From Ectopseudomonas oleovorans (GTDB lineage Bacteria; Pseudomonadota; Gammaproteobacteria; Pseudomonadales; Pseudomonadaceae), in assembly GCF_003052605.1 (NCBI RefSeq), contig NZ_QASO01000011.1:23575-83077 (forward strand): DNA of 59,503 nt. Reading direction: 5' to 3'. Below are positions 8,846-17,468 of this stretch, one piece after another (within the stretch, counting starts at the first letter, position 1; each line of letters starts with the position of its first letter). The notes beneath the pieces are model-generated. The model had not been told where the DNA came from. It worked only from the letters and a program-made list of their open reading frames with translations, and did not search any database. A program made the translations under genes and the position numbers.

Positions 8846-10353
8846 GTCACGCCATCATCCTCCCGATTCTGCTGCCGCTGTTCTTCGGTGCGCTGCTGCT
8901 GGTCGGTCACAGCTGGTCACGCCAGGTCAAGCGGGGCATTTCCCTGGTCGGCTGCCTGGCGTTGCTGCCGGTGTGCCTGTACTTGGTGCTGTTGGCTGGT
9001 GCGGGGCAATTACAGGTTTATGCCCTGGGTAACTGGGCGCCGCCGTTCGGCATCATGCTGCTGCTCGACCGTTTCAACGCTGCGCTGCTGCTGCTGACTT
9101 CCGTGCTTGCCGGCTTCGCCCTGATCTATGCCTGTCGTGGCGACGATGAGCGTGGGCCGAACTTCCATGCGCTGTTCCAGTTTCAACTGCTGGGTATCAA
9201 TGGTGCATTCCTGACCGCCGACCTGTTCAACCTGTTCGTGTTCTTCGAGATCCTGCTGATCTCGTCCTACGCGCTGCTGTTGCATGGCAACCGCGCCAGC
9301 CAGGTCAAGGCGGGCGTGCACTATGTGGTGCTCAACCTGCTGGGTTCGTCGTTCTTCCTGATCGGCGTCAGCCTGCTGTACGGCCTGACCGGAACCCTGA
9401 ACATGCCGGACCTGGCTGCGCGGGTGGCCAGTGTCGATGTCGCCGACGCGCCGCTGCTCAAGGCGGCTGCCTATCTGCTGCTGATCGTCTTTGGCCTCAA
9501 GGCCGCCGTGTTGCCGCTGTGCTTCTGGCTGCCGCGTGCCTACGCCGCCGCGCCTGCTTCGGTGGCGGCGTTGTTTGCGATCATGACCAAGGTGGGCTTC
9601 TACGCCATCGTGCGTGTATTCACCCTGGTGTTCGGCGAACAGGCCGGGACGCTGGCCAATCTTGGTCATGAGCTGCTCTGGTGGCTGGCGCTTCTGACCA
9701 TTGCCTTCGGTGTGATTGGCGCTCTAGGTGCACGTCAGCTGCAGGCGTTGCTGGCCTATCTGGTGGTGGTCTCGGTGGGCACCCTGATGGCCGGTTTCGC
9801 TATGGGCAGCCCGGCGGCGCTGAGCGCGGCGCTCTACTACATGCTGCACAGCACGCTGATCAGCGCTGCGCTGTTCTTGCTGGCAGGCCTGGTGGTTGCC
9901 CAGCGTGACAGCGCCGGCGGCGACCTGCAGCAGGAGCGCGTGCTGCGCCAGCCTCTGGTGCTGGGCTGCATGTTCTTCTTCGCGTCGATTTCCGTGGCCG
10001 GTCTGCCACCGTTCTCCGGGTTCCTCGGCAAGATGCTGCTGCTGCGCGCGGCGGAGCCAGGTTGGCAGGCCTGGAGCCTGTGGCCGGTGGTGCTGATCGG
10101 CGGGCTGTTGACGCTTGTGGCGCTGAGCCGCGCCGGGACCAGCCTGTTCTGGCTGGGCCATGGCGCCGATGCGGCACCTGCTAAAGCCGAACCGGCTGAC
10201 CGCGTCAGCCTCCTGGCTGCGCTTGGCCTGTTGCTGGCCAGCCCGCTGCTGCTGATCGCTGCCAAGCCCATCCTGGCGTATCTGGAGGCTGCCGCGGCGC
10301 AGTTGCTCGATCTGCAACCCTACCTGTCGATCATCGCCGGAGGTGCGGCATGA
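8842..10353 (+). CDS. mnhD: Monovalent cation/H+ antiporter subunit D
   Basis: A 503-residue protein with about fourteen membrane segments, homologous to NuoM/NuoN. The channel motifs include FEILLISSYALLLHG (about 134-148) and LKAAVLPLCFWLPRAYAAAP (about 219-238). It forms the second proton-translocating subunit of the Mrp complex beside MnhA. Four-base overlaps at both ends (with mnhC and mnhE) tie it into the operon. Confidence 0.93.
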   Translation: MSHAIILPILLPLFFGALLLVGHSWSRQVKRGISLVGCLALLPVCLYLVLLAGAGQLQVYALGNWAPPFGIMLLLDRFNAALLLLTSVLAGFALIYACRGDDERGPNFHALFQFQLLGINGAFLTADLFNLFVFFEILLISSYALLLHGNRASQVKAGVHYVVLNLLGSSFFLIGVSLLYGLTGTLNMPDLAARVASVDVADAPLLKAAAYLLLIVFGLKAAVLPLCFWLPRAYAAAPASVAALFAIMTKVGFYAIVRVFTLVFGEQAGTLANLGHELLWWLALLTIAFGVIGALGARQLQALLAYLVVVSVGTLMAGFAMGSPAALSAALYYMLHSTLISAALFLLAGLVVAQRDSAGGDLQQERVLRQPLVLGCMFFFASISVAGLPPFSGFLGKMLLLRAAEPGWQAWSLWPVVLIGGLLTLVALSRAGTSLFWLGHGADAAPAKAEPADRVSLLAALGLLLASPLLLIAAKPILAYLEAAAAQLLDLQPYLSIIAGGAA

Positions 10354-10847
10354 GGCGTTTGTTCCCCCACCCGCGGATGATGCTGGTGCTGACGGTGCTT
10401 TGGCTGCTGCTGGTCAACACCCTCAACCTGGGGCATATCCTGCTCGGTTTGTTTCTGGGCTGGTCGATCGTGCACCTGTGCGGCGATTTCCTGCTGACCG
10501 TGCCGAAAGTACGCAAGCCCCTGGGGTTGCTGCTGTTCATCGGCAAGGTGTTCTACGACATCGTGGTGGCCAACCTGCAGGTGGTCCGGCTGGTGCTGGG
10601 GCCGAAGTCGCGCCTCAATCCGGCATTCGTCGAGGTGCCAGTCGAGATCGAGGATGAATTCCTCCTGTCGGTCCTGGCCTGCATCATTTCGCTGACGCCT
10701 GGGACGGTGTCCGCCGGACTCAGCTCCGATCACAAGACCCTGTTGCTGCACGGGCTCGACGTGCCGGATCACGACGAGCTGATCGCCGAGGTCAAGAGCC
10801 GTTACGAAACGCCGCTGCTGGAGATTTTCGAATGCTCGAAAACGTAG
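10350..10847 (+). CDS. mnhE: Monovalent cation/H+ antiporter subunit E
   Basis: A 165-residue protein with two or three N-terminal membrane helices and a cytoplasmic C-terminal half with the family motif LSVLACIISLTPGTVSAGLS (about 110-129). MnhE is an accessory subunit of the Mrp complex. It overlaps mnhD by four bases and mnhF by sixteen. Confidence 0.92.
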   Translation: MRRLFPHPRMMLVLTVLWLLLVNTLNLGHILLGLFLGWSIVHLCGDFLLTVPKVRKPLGLLLFIGKVFYDIVVANLQVVRLVLGPKSRLNPAFVEVPVEIEDEFLLSVLACIISLTPGTVSAGLSSDHKTLLLHGLDVPDHDELIAEVKSRYETPLLEIFECSKT

Positions 10848-11101
10848 TCTTTCTGTGCATGGGCATCATCACGTTGGCCATGCTCCTCAACGTCGCTCGA
10901 CTGGTCAAAGGCCCGAGCATCGTCGACCGCGTGCTGGCACTGGATACCCTGTACATCAACGCCTTGGCGCTGATCGTGCTGTTTGGTATCTGGCTGGCAT
11001 CGGATCTGTTCTTCGAGGCCGCGCTGCTGATCGCGGTGATGGGCTTCGTCGGCACGGTCGCAGTGGGTAAGCACCTGCTGCACGGCGACATCATCGATTA
11101 A
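10832..11101 (+). CDS. mnhF: Monovalent cation/H+ antiporter subunit F
   Basis: An 89-residue, three-helix membrane protein with the MnhF motif KGPSIVDRVLALD (about 25-37) and GFVGTVAVGKHL near the C-terminus. It begins inside the last codons of mnhE, an arrangement common in this operon. Confidence 0.92.
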   Translation: MLENVVFLCMGIITLAMLLNVARLVKGPSIVDRVLALDTLYINALALIVLFGIWLASDLFFEAALLIAVMGFVGTVAVGKHLLHGDIID

Positions 11102-11113
11102 GGGAGAATGCCC

Positions 11114-11452
11114 ATGCCATTCTGGCTGGAACTGTTGATTTGCGCCTGCCTGATTCTGGGTAGCCTGTTTGCCCTGGTCGGCGCCATTGGCCTGTATCGT
11201 CTGCCGGACTTCTTCACGCGTCTGCATGGGCCGACCAAGGCCACGACGCTGGGCGTCGGCGCTACGCTGATCGCTTCGATGCTGTTCTTCGCTCACCACA
11301 CCGGCAACCTCAGCCTGCACGAACTGCTGATCACTCTGTTCCTGTTCCTGACTGCGCCGGTCAGTGCGCATATCCTGTCCAAGGCCGCGATGCAGCAGAA
11401 GGTCGAGTTGACCGAGCGCACCCATGGTCAGCCGTGGGACGATGATCACTGA
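11114..11452 (+). CDS. mnhG: Monovalent cation/H+ antiporter subunit G
   Basis: A 112-residue, three-helix membrane protein with the MnhG signature GLYRLPDFFTRLHGPTKATTLGV (about 25-47) and the TAPVSAHIL motif. I chose ATG 11114 over 11108 because AGGGAGA then has a normal spacing. It is the last gene of the operon. No clear terminator follows it before the GNAT pseudogene. Confidence 0.9.
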   Translation: MPFWLELLICACLILGSLFALVGAIGLYRLPDFFTRLHGPTKATTLGVGATLIASMLFFAHHTGNLSLHELLITLFLFLTAPVSAHILSKAAMQQKVELTERTHGQPWDDDH

Positions 11453-11550
11453 TCCACTGTCAGGCATTTCTCGCGCCTGGCTGTCACTGTCGTCAGGCAA
11501 TTGCCCACTCTAGACTGCGCTCTTGAATCAAGCGACAGGGGCGTCAGGAA

Positions 11551-12333
11551 ATGAGCGAGCTGGTCATGCGTCAAGCTTGTGTCGAGGATATCGAGGCGCT
11601 CTGCGCGTTGATTCTCGAGCATGGGCCCAACCCCTGGAATCATCTGCCCGAAGTCGAGGTTCGCCAGCACTTGCAAGGTATTGCAGCAAGTACGACGCTG
11701 GCGGTGTTGGCCTAGGGTCTGTTGCCGTTTCGCGCACGGCCGCGACGGAGCCAGTTTTTGCGTGGGGCTAGGCGCGAGAGGCGAAGTTTGGTCGCCCAAA
11801 TGAGCCGTCGAGTAACGACGTACCACGCAAAAACTGGCCCGTCCCTTCGGGTTGCGCGGCAAATTGCGCCATGCGTCGTTGCGGGATTTGGCAAGGGAAC
11901 GACCATTACCTGCATCCCGCGCCTCGCGTGGCGCAATTTGGCGCAGCAACGCGGCTCGCGTCGAAACGGCAACAGACCCTAGGAGCAGGGGCAACTGCTG
12001 GGTTTCGTCAGTTATCGCCTGACCCAGGATTTCGCCGCTTATCAACCTGCGGCGCGTACCAGTCAGGTGCATGGCTACATCTGCGAGGCGGTGGTGCATC
12101 GCGACTCTGTCGGCCGAGGATTGGGTGCGCGCCTTCTGCGCGAGGCCGTCACCGAACTGTGGCGGCTGGGCGTCAGCGATATCTATATCGATCGTCACGA
12201 AGAGAATGCGGCATCGGCAGGGATGATGCGCAAGGCTGGTGTCAGTGAGCTGCTGACCTATGCCGACCCGGCGCGTCGACCGAATGGTTCGCGGCGTTCG
12301 ACCCTTTGCTGCCAGCGCCACGCGGATCTTTGA
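11551..12333 (+). pseudogene. GNAT acetyltransferase split by a 271-bp element
   Basis: The 5' part (11551-11711) encodes MSELVMRQACVEDIEALC and runs to TTLAVLA, where a TAG supplied by the inserted element stops it. After the element (from 11983) the same frame resumes with EQGQLLGFVSYRL and continues through the GNAT acetyl-CoA-binding region (VGRGLGARLLREAV, residues after the RDS) to a TGA at 12333. Joining GCC before the element to GAG after it gives a smooth protein of about 170 residues. The disruption is therefore an insertion into a once intact acetyltransferase. Its substrate is unknown. Confidence 0.85.
11712..11982. mobile_element. MITE-like element A, copy 1
   Basis: The termini are perfect inverted repeats: GGTCTGTTGCCGTTTCG at the left and its complement at the right, each bordered by CTAG (11712-11715 and 11979-11982). 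A second, inner inverted repeat is CCAGTTTTTGCGTGG (from 11751) against CCACGCAAAAACTGG (from 11823). The centre holds GCGAAGTTTGG-TCG-CCCAAATGAGC (11781-11805). No transposase is encoded; open frames on both strands simply mirror the palindrome. It differs from the copy at 43679 at two positions I could find. It would need a transposase supplied elsewhere. Confidence 0.85.
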
Positions 12334-12373
12334 TACTTCTACGGCTGCGCGCTATCGCGACTGACCGATATCC

Positions 12374-12722
12374 GTGGGTTAGGTGCCTGTCACCTATCCT
12401 GATGAGCCCGCACGGTCCATTGCGCCGTAACCCACCATTGGCGCAACGCAGGACTATCGCCTGGTGGGTTACGCGGCGCACTGCGATGGCGGTGATCGGA
12501 CATTCTCAGGCTTGGCGCCGCTAACCCACCCTACCAGGATGCCCGAGATCCGTAGGGTGGGTTAGGCGCCTGTCAGCTATCTTGATGAGCCCGCAAAGTC
12601 CGTTGCGCCGTAACCCACCATTGGCGCAGAGCAGGACAATCGCCTGGTGGGGTACGCGGCGCACTACGATGGCGGTGATCGGACCTTCGCAGGTTTGGCG
12701 CCGCTAACCCACCCTACGGGGT
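12374..12722. repeat. Tandem pair of ~165-bp palindromic repeats, period 183 bp
   Basis: GGTTAGG at 12377 and 12560 begin two aligned units. Each contains CCTGTCA, ATGAGCCCGCA, a perfect 11-bp hairpin GTAACCCACCA/TGGTGGGTTAC (12427-12437 with 12462-12472 in unit 1; one mismatch in unit 2) and ends in GGCGCCGCTAACCCACCCTAC. The two units differ at scattered positions. There is no gene in 12334-12739. The ends GTAGGGTGGGTTAG/CTAACCCACCCTAC make it a REP-like cluster (GTAG-type). Confidence 0.8.
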
Positions 12723-12739
12723 GTGTGACACGAAGGGGC

Positions 12740-14353
12740 TTAGCGATTCAACCCAAGCATGTCTTTGGCCACGGCTTCGGCCACGCGAATGCCGTCGACC
12801 CCAGCGGAAAGAATGCCGCCGGCGTAGCCGGCACCTTCACCGGCCGGATACAGCCCCTTGAGATTCAGACTCTGCAGGTCATCGCCACGGGTGATGCGCA
12901 CCGGCGATGAAGTGCGCGTTTCGATGCCGGTGAGTACCGCATCAGCCAGGTCGAAGCCCTTGATCTGCTTGCCGAAGGCCGGCAATGCTTCGCGGATGGC
13001 TTCGATGGCGAAGTCCGGCAGCGAGGGCGCCAGATCGCCCAGTTTCACGCCCGGCTTGTAGGAGGGTTGCACTTCGCCGAGGGCGGTGGACGGCTTGCCT
13101 TTTATGAAGTCGCCGACCAGTTGTCCGGGCGCCTCGTAGTTGCGCCCGCCGAGCACGTAGGCGTGCGATTCCAAGCGTTCCTGCAGTTCCACACCGGCCA
13201 GCGGGCCACCCGGATAGTCCTGCTCGGGAGTGATGCCGACGACGATGCCGGCGTTGGCGTTGCGCTCGTTGCGCGAATACTGGCTCATGCCGTTGGTGAC
13301 CACGCGCTCAGGCTCGGAGGTGGCGGCGACCACGGTGCCGCCCGGGCACATGCAGAAGCTGTAGACCGAGCGACCGTTGCTGGCGTGGTGCACCAGCTTG
13401 TAATCGGCAGCGCCGAGTTTCGGGTGGTCTGCGTATTTGCCCAGGCGGGCGCGGTCGATCAGCGACTGCGGGTGTTCGATGCGGAAGCCGACCGAGAAGG
13501 GCTTGGCTTCCAGGTACACGCCGCGGGCATGGAGCATGCGGAAGGTGTCGCGTGAGCTGTGGCCGAGGGCCAGCACCACATGGCGGCTGAGCAACTGCTC
13601 GCCGTTCTCCAGCACCACGCCGGTGAGTTGGCCGTCTTCGATCAGCAGGTCGCTGACACGCTCCTGGAAACGCACTTCGCCGCCGAGAGCCTTGATCTCT
13701 TCACGCATGGTGGCGACCACGCCGGTCAAGCGGAAGGTGCCGATATGCGGCTTGCTGACGTAGAGGATCTCGTCCGGTGCGCCAGCCTTGACGAACTCCT
13801 GCAGCACCTTGCGTCCGTGGTGATGCGGGTCCTTGATCTGGCTGTACAGCTTGCCGTCGGAGAAGGTGCCAGCGCCGCCTTCGCCGAATTGCACGTTGGA
13901 TTCCGGGTCGAGCACGTTCTTGCGCCACAGGCCCCAGGTGTCCTTGGTGCGTTGGCGTACTTCCTTGCCGCGTTCCAGCACGATGGGGCGCAAGCCGGCC
14001 TGGGCCAGGATCAGCGCGGCGAAGATGCCGCAGGGACCAAAGCCGACGACGATGGGGCGTTCGTCCAACGGCGTTTCGGCCTTGCCGACCGGCTTGTAGG
14101 TGATGTCCGGTGCCGGGCCGACATGCTTGTCATCACTCAGGCGAGCGAGCAGGGCGGCTTCGTCTTTCACCTCGCAGTCGATGGTGTAGATGAACGGCAT
14201 GTCGCCGTACTTCTTGCGCGCATCGTAGCTGCGCTTGAACACGCTGAAGGTCAGCAGGTCATTGTCGGCGATGCCCAGGCGCTGGACGATAGCCGGGCGC
14301 AGGGCATCATCGGCATGGTCGAGGGGCAGTTTCAGTTCGGTCAGGCGAAGCAT
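12740..14353 (-). CDS. FAD-dependent dehydrogenase (COG2509 type)
   Basis: A 537-residue protein. Residues about 1-95 form an N-terminal ferredoxin-like domain. Around residue 105 comes the dinucleotide-binding stretch RPIVVGFGPCGIFAALILAQAG followed by ERGKEVRQR. FGEGGAGTFSDGKLYSQIKD lies further along, and the C-terminus has GLYPAGEGAGYAGGILSAGVDGIRVA, a second FAD contact. These mark the uncharacterised FAD-dependent dehydrogenase family found in most pseudomonads. The start at 14353 (MLRLTELKLP) follows AGGA and gives the usual N-terminus; upstream codons to 14407 are open but unlikely. Substrate unknown. Confidence 0.85.
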   Translation of the reverse strand: MLRLTELKLPLDHADDALRPAIVQRLGIADNDLLTFSVFKRSYDARKKYGDMPFIYTIDCEVKDEAALLARLSDDKHVGPAPDITYKPVGKAETPLDERPIVVGFGPCGIFAALILAQAGLRPIVLERGKEVRQRTKDTWGLWRKNVLDPESNVQFGEGGAGTFSDGKLYSQIKDPHHHGRKVLQEFVKAGAPDEILYVSKPHIGTFRLTGVVATMREEIKALGGEVRFQERVSDLLIEDGQLTGVVLENGEQLLSRHVVLALGHSSRDTFRMLHARGVYLEAKPFSVGFRIEHPQSLIDRARLGKYADHPKLGAADYKLVHHASNGRSVYSFCMCPGGTVVAATSEPERVVTNGMSQYSRNERNANAGIVVGITPEQDYPGGPLAGVELQERLESHAYVLGGRNYEAPGQLVGDFIKGKPSTALGEVQPSYKPGVKLGDLAPSLPDFAIEAIREALPAFGKQIKGFDLADAVLTGIETRTSSPVRITRGDDLQSLNLKGLYPAGEGAGYAGGILSAGVDGIRVAEAVAKDMLGLNR

Positions 14354-14455
14354 GGGCAGTGTCCTGGTTGGCCGGTGGTGATCCGGCAAGGTGGAAAAGG
14401 GCGGCAATTGTACAGGATCGCTGTCCCAGAGGCCCGTACGCTCGCTCAGGCCTCA

Positions 14456-15127
14456 TCAGTTACGCATGGCGCCGAAATGCGCGCAGCCGCGTAGTACCTG
14501 GCCGTCGAGGCGCAGTTCGGCGCTGAGGTGATTGACCGTGCCGCTCATGCTGTCGACGCAGCGCTGCGGCGCCACCCACAGATCCAGATGCTGGCCGTTG
14601 GCTTCGCTGCTGAAATTCAGGCGGCCATCCGGCAGCTGCTCTTCCAGGTAGGGCAGGGCCAGCGGCTCCTGCTCGGGACGATTGAGCACCAGGCCCTTGC
14701 TGCCGACTTCCAGTTGCCAGAACGGCTCGTTGCCGCTGGCGCGCAGGGCCAGGCGTTTGAAGTTGAGGTCGTCGCAGCTAGGCCCCTCACCTTGCAGGCG
14801 ATAGATCTGGTTGACCTCGAAACGGCCGTCGTTGCCTTTGCCCTGGCTGCCGCCCAGGCGACCGGTCAGATCGGCGAACAGGCTGGCCTGGCCATCACTG
14901 CCGAGCTGCACGACTTCGCGCTCGATGCCTGTGCTGCCGCCATCGATCAGCACGAAGCGGCGCTGTTCCTGGCAGGGGGTGAGGACCAGTTGACCATTTT
15001 CAATCTGGACTTGACCCTGCAGGCGGGTGGCCGGAGGTGGGCCTTCCGGCTTGCCGGTGTAGACCTGGCAGGCAGCCAGAAGCGGGAGGAGGGCGACGCT
15101 GGTAAGCAGGGAGCGGGTGATGGACAT
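14456..15127 (-). CDS. Lipoprotein, COG3650/META-like
   Basis: A 223-residue predicted lipoprotein with signal peptide and lipobox LLAAC (Cys20). The C-terminal half (about 125-222) contains ASGNEPFWQLEV and ends with CVDSMSGT...GCAHFG, the pattern of COG3650-type proteins that adopt a fold like the META/HslJ domain. Paired cysteines suggest disulfides in the periplasm. Function unknown. It is 102 bases upstream of, and in the same direction as, the FAD dehydrogenase. Confidence 0.7.
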   Translation of the reverse strand: MSITRSLLTSVALLPLLAACQVYTGKPEGPPPATRLQGQVQIENGQLVLTPCQEQRRFVLIDGGSTGIEREVVQLGSDGQASLFADLTGRLGGSQGKGNDGRFEVNQIYRLQGEGPSCDDLNFKRLALRASGNEPFWQLEVGSKGLVLNRPEQEPLALPYLEEQLPDGRLNFSSEANGQHLDLWVAPQRCVDSMSGTVNHLSAELRLDGQVLRGCAHFGAMRN

Positions 15128-15324
15128 GGGTCTCTCCAGATACGAGCGGCCACCATAGCCAGAGTGCGCCCCAGGCTCAAGGCGTGAGCTCGAAAGTCGC
15201 GCAGTGTGCTTCTTCCTCTGGCAGAGCTGTCGCGAAGCGCTGAACCGGGGTGCGCTTGGCTTTGACTGAGCCGCGCGAGTACGGCCTAATTCGCCCCTTC
15301 ATAAGCCGTCGAGCAGCTTCTGCA

Positions 15325-16206
15325 ATGCCCAACCCCGCCATGCGTCCCAGCACGCTTCATTTGCCCCAGGGCCGCTGGGCGACGGTGCTCGATTGCCTGT
15401 GCGATCACTTTCCCGCCATCGACCGCGCCACCTGGCTGCAACGTATGGCGCGCGGTCGGGTGCTGGATGCGGCGGGCACGCCCATCGACGCCACGCATCC
15501 CTATCGGGCTGGTCTCAAGGTGCGCTATTTCCGTGAAGTGCCGAATGAGACGCCAATTCCTTTCGTCGAACAGGTGCTGTGGCAGGACGAGCACCTGCTG
15601 GTCGCCGACAAACCGCATTTTCTGCCGGTGATGCCTGCCGGTGAGTACGTCGAGCAGACCCTGCTGGCACGCATGATCAAGCGCACCGGCAATCCTGACC
15701 TGGTGCCGATCCACCGCATCGACCGACTGACGGCTGGCCTGGTGTTGTTCTCGGTCAACCCGGCCAGTCGTGGCCAGTATCAGGCGCTGTTTCGCCAGCG
15801 CGCGGTGGAGAAACGCTACGAGGCTATCGCTCCGGCATTGGCGCAGTTGCAGTTTCCCTACCTGCATCGTTCACGCATGGTCGACGGTGAGCCGTTCTTT
15901 CGCATGCAGGAAGTCGCAGGCGAGGCCAACAGCGAAACCCGAATCGAGGTGCTGGAACGACGCGGCGAACTGTGGCGTTACGGCTTGTCGCCGGTGACCG
16001 GACGCAAGCATCAGCTGCGCGTGCATCTGTCCGGGCTCGGCGCGCCTATCGTCGGCGACGATTTCTATCCGCTGCTGCGGGAATCGCGTAATCTGCCGGA
16101 TGACTACAGCAAGCCGCTCAAACTGCTGGCGCGAGGCTTGCGTTTCGTCGATCCGCTTAGCGGGCAGATGCGTGAGTTTGATAGCCATCTGCAGTTGCAG
16201 TGGTAG
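15325..16206 (+). CDS. RluA-family pseudouridine synthase
   Basis: A 293-residue enzyme converting uridine to pseudouridine in rRNA or tRNA. It has a short N-terminal S4-like part (AIDRATWLQRMARGRVLDAAG) and the catalytic motif HRIDRLTAGLVLF with the active-site Asp (around residue 134). VTGRKHQLRVHLSGLGAPIVGDDFYP lies near the C-terminus. ATG 15325 (MPNPAMRPS) or 15340 (MRPSTLHLP) are both possible. The family is clear, but I cannot tell which RNA position it modifies. Confidence 0.88.
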   Translation: MPNPAMRPSTLHLPQGRWATVLDCLCDHFPAIDRATWLQRMARGRVLDAAGTPIDATHPYRAGLKVRYFREVPNETPIPFVEQVLWQDEHLLVADKPHFLPVMPAGEYVEQTLLARMIKRTGNPDLVPIHRIDRLTAGLVLFSVNPASRGQYQALFRQRAVEKRYEAIAPALAQLQFPYLHRSRMVDGEPFFRMQEVAGEANSETRIEVLERRGELWRYGLSPVTGRKHQLRVHLSGLGAPIVGDDFYPLLRESRNLPDDYSKPLKLLARGLRFVDPLSGQMREFDSHLQLQW

Positions 16207-16215
16207 CGTCCGGTC

Positions 16216-16424
16216 GTGGGAGGGGCTTCAGCCGCGAGTTTTTCGCCGCTACGACTGCATGGATGCTGGAGGTAGAGTTGGATGCCAGAGCCGAAAGCGT
16301 CTTCCACAGTCGCGTAGGGCGTACTCGCGCAGCAGTACGCCGCCGGGGTGGCGCAAGCTCGCAGTCCAACCGGCGGACTGTTCGCTGGCGCTACGAGCGG
16401 CCGGCGTTCCGGTCCGCCCTACGC
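16216..16424. repeat. REP-like palindromes between rluA-type gene and abrB-type gene
   Basis: GTGGGAGGGGCTTCAGCCGC at 16216 is half of the REP class seen as a complete hairpin at 40284. From 16314, GTAGGGCGTAC and GCAGTACGCCGC begin a second cluster that ends in CCGGTCCGCCCTAC (to 16422). The final CTAC overlaps the minus-strand gene end, so the REP supplies its TAG stop. No gene is present in 16207-16418. Confidence 0.6.
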
Positions 16425-17459
16425 GTGGCGCTTGCACCAGAGCTTGAATAAGGGTTCTGCCAGGAACATCACCAGAAACAGCCGTAGCACCTGCAATGCA
16501 GTCACCAGCGCCACCGACAGCTGCAAGGCTTCGGCGGTCAGGCACAGCTCGGTAATGCCGCCGGGCATCATGCCCAGCATCAGCGACAGGTGGTCTTCGC
16601 CAGCCAACCAACCGAGGGCTTCGCCGAGCACGGCAGCGGCGAGCATCGCCAGCAAGGTGAAGGCCAGCACGCGGGCGAGAAAACCCGGTGCACTGCGGAA
16701 GAAAGCGCGATCGAAGTGACAGCCCAGAGCGCAACCAATTAGCCACTGGCCGAGCTGGCCGAGGCCTGGCGGCAGGCCCAGATGCAGGTCGAAGCCGGCG
16801 CTGGCAACGGCGCAGACAGTCAGTGGGCCGAGCATCCATGGGTTGGGTTGTTTCAGGCGGCCCCAGAGCATTGCTAGTAGAGCGCCAGCGGCGAGCAGGC
16901 CGATCAGCCAGGTCCAGTCCACCGGTGCACGAGTCGGCGCGCTGACGGCGGGCAGGCCCCAGGTGAACAGCGCCGGAATCAGCAGCACCACCAGCAGCAG
17001 ACGCAGGCTGTGCGCCGCCGCCACGCGCGCGGGTTGGGCATCGTGACGCAGGGCCAGGTTGACCATCTCGCTGGCACCGCCAGGCATGCTGGCGAAGAAG
17101 GCGGTAGCGCGGTCTACGCCAGCACGACGCAGGATGGCAATGCCGATCAGGCTCAGCAGCAGCGTGCCGAAGGCGCCCATCACGATCACGGGCAAGTGGC
17201 TGAGCACCTGCTGCAGCACGTCGCTGGTGAAGTGCAGACCGATGCCGCTGGCGACCAGCCATTGGCCGGCCTTGCGCCCGCCCGGCAGTTCACTGAAGGC
17301 GCGATTGGCCAGGCAGCGCACAACGATTACCGCCAACAACGAACCGACCATCCACGGCAAAGGCCAGTCTGCGAGACTGGCCAGGTAACCACCCACCGCG
17401 CCGGCCAGTGGCGTGGGCCACCAGCCGCGGGGGTTAAAGGAGGAAACGCTTAACGACAC
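16419..17459 (-). CDS. AbrB-type membrane protein (duplicated domain)
   Basis: A 346-residue integral membrane protein of the AbrB/YdaS-like duplication family. The two halves repeat the same motif: SMPGGASEMVNLAL (about 125-138) and MMPGGITELCLTAEAL (about 294-309), each after the pair P-W-M-V/L-G. The start is GTG 17459 with AAGGA eight bases upstream, nine bases after the tctA stop, so it is probably co-transcribed with tctABC. Members have been named ammonia monooxygenase or transcriptional regulator in error; a transport role is plausible. Its stop codon TAG comes from an adjoining REP sequence. Confidence 0.75.
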   Translation of the reverse strand: MSLSVSSFNPRGWWPTPLAGAVGGYLASLADWPLPWMVGSLLAVIVVRCLANRAFSELPGGRKAGQWLVASGIGLHFTSDVLQQVLSHLPVIVMGAFGTLLLSLIGIAILRRAGVDRATAFFASMPGGASEMVNLALRHDAQPARVAAAHSLRLLLVVLLIPALFTWGLPAVSAPTRAPVDWTWLIGLLAAGALLAMLWGRLKQPNPWMLGPLTVCAVASAGFDLHLGLPPGLGQLGQWLIGCALGCHFDRAFFRSAPGFLARVLAFTLLAMLAAAVLGEALGWLAGEDHLSLMLGMMPGGITELCLTAEALQLSVALVTALQVLRLFLVMFLAEPLFKLWCKRHA

Positions 17460-17468
17460 ACATCTTCC

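Noticed and set aside
11712..11982. 86-residue open frames on both strands inside element A (and again at 43679)
   Set aside because: The two translations are near mirror images because the DNA is palindromic; no start signals or protein family. Not a transposase.
11446..12321. 291-residue minus-strand frame across the GNAT region
   Set aside because: It reads through the inserted element and antisense to a recognisable GNAT gene; no family resemblance.
12374..12722. CRISPR-like array
   Set aside because: Only two long diverged units with period 183 bp, no short identical repeats with unique spacers and no cas genes.
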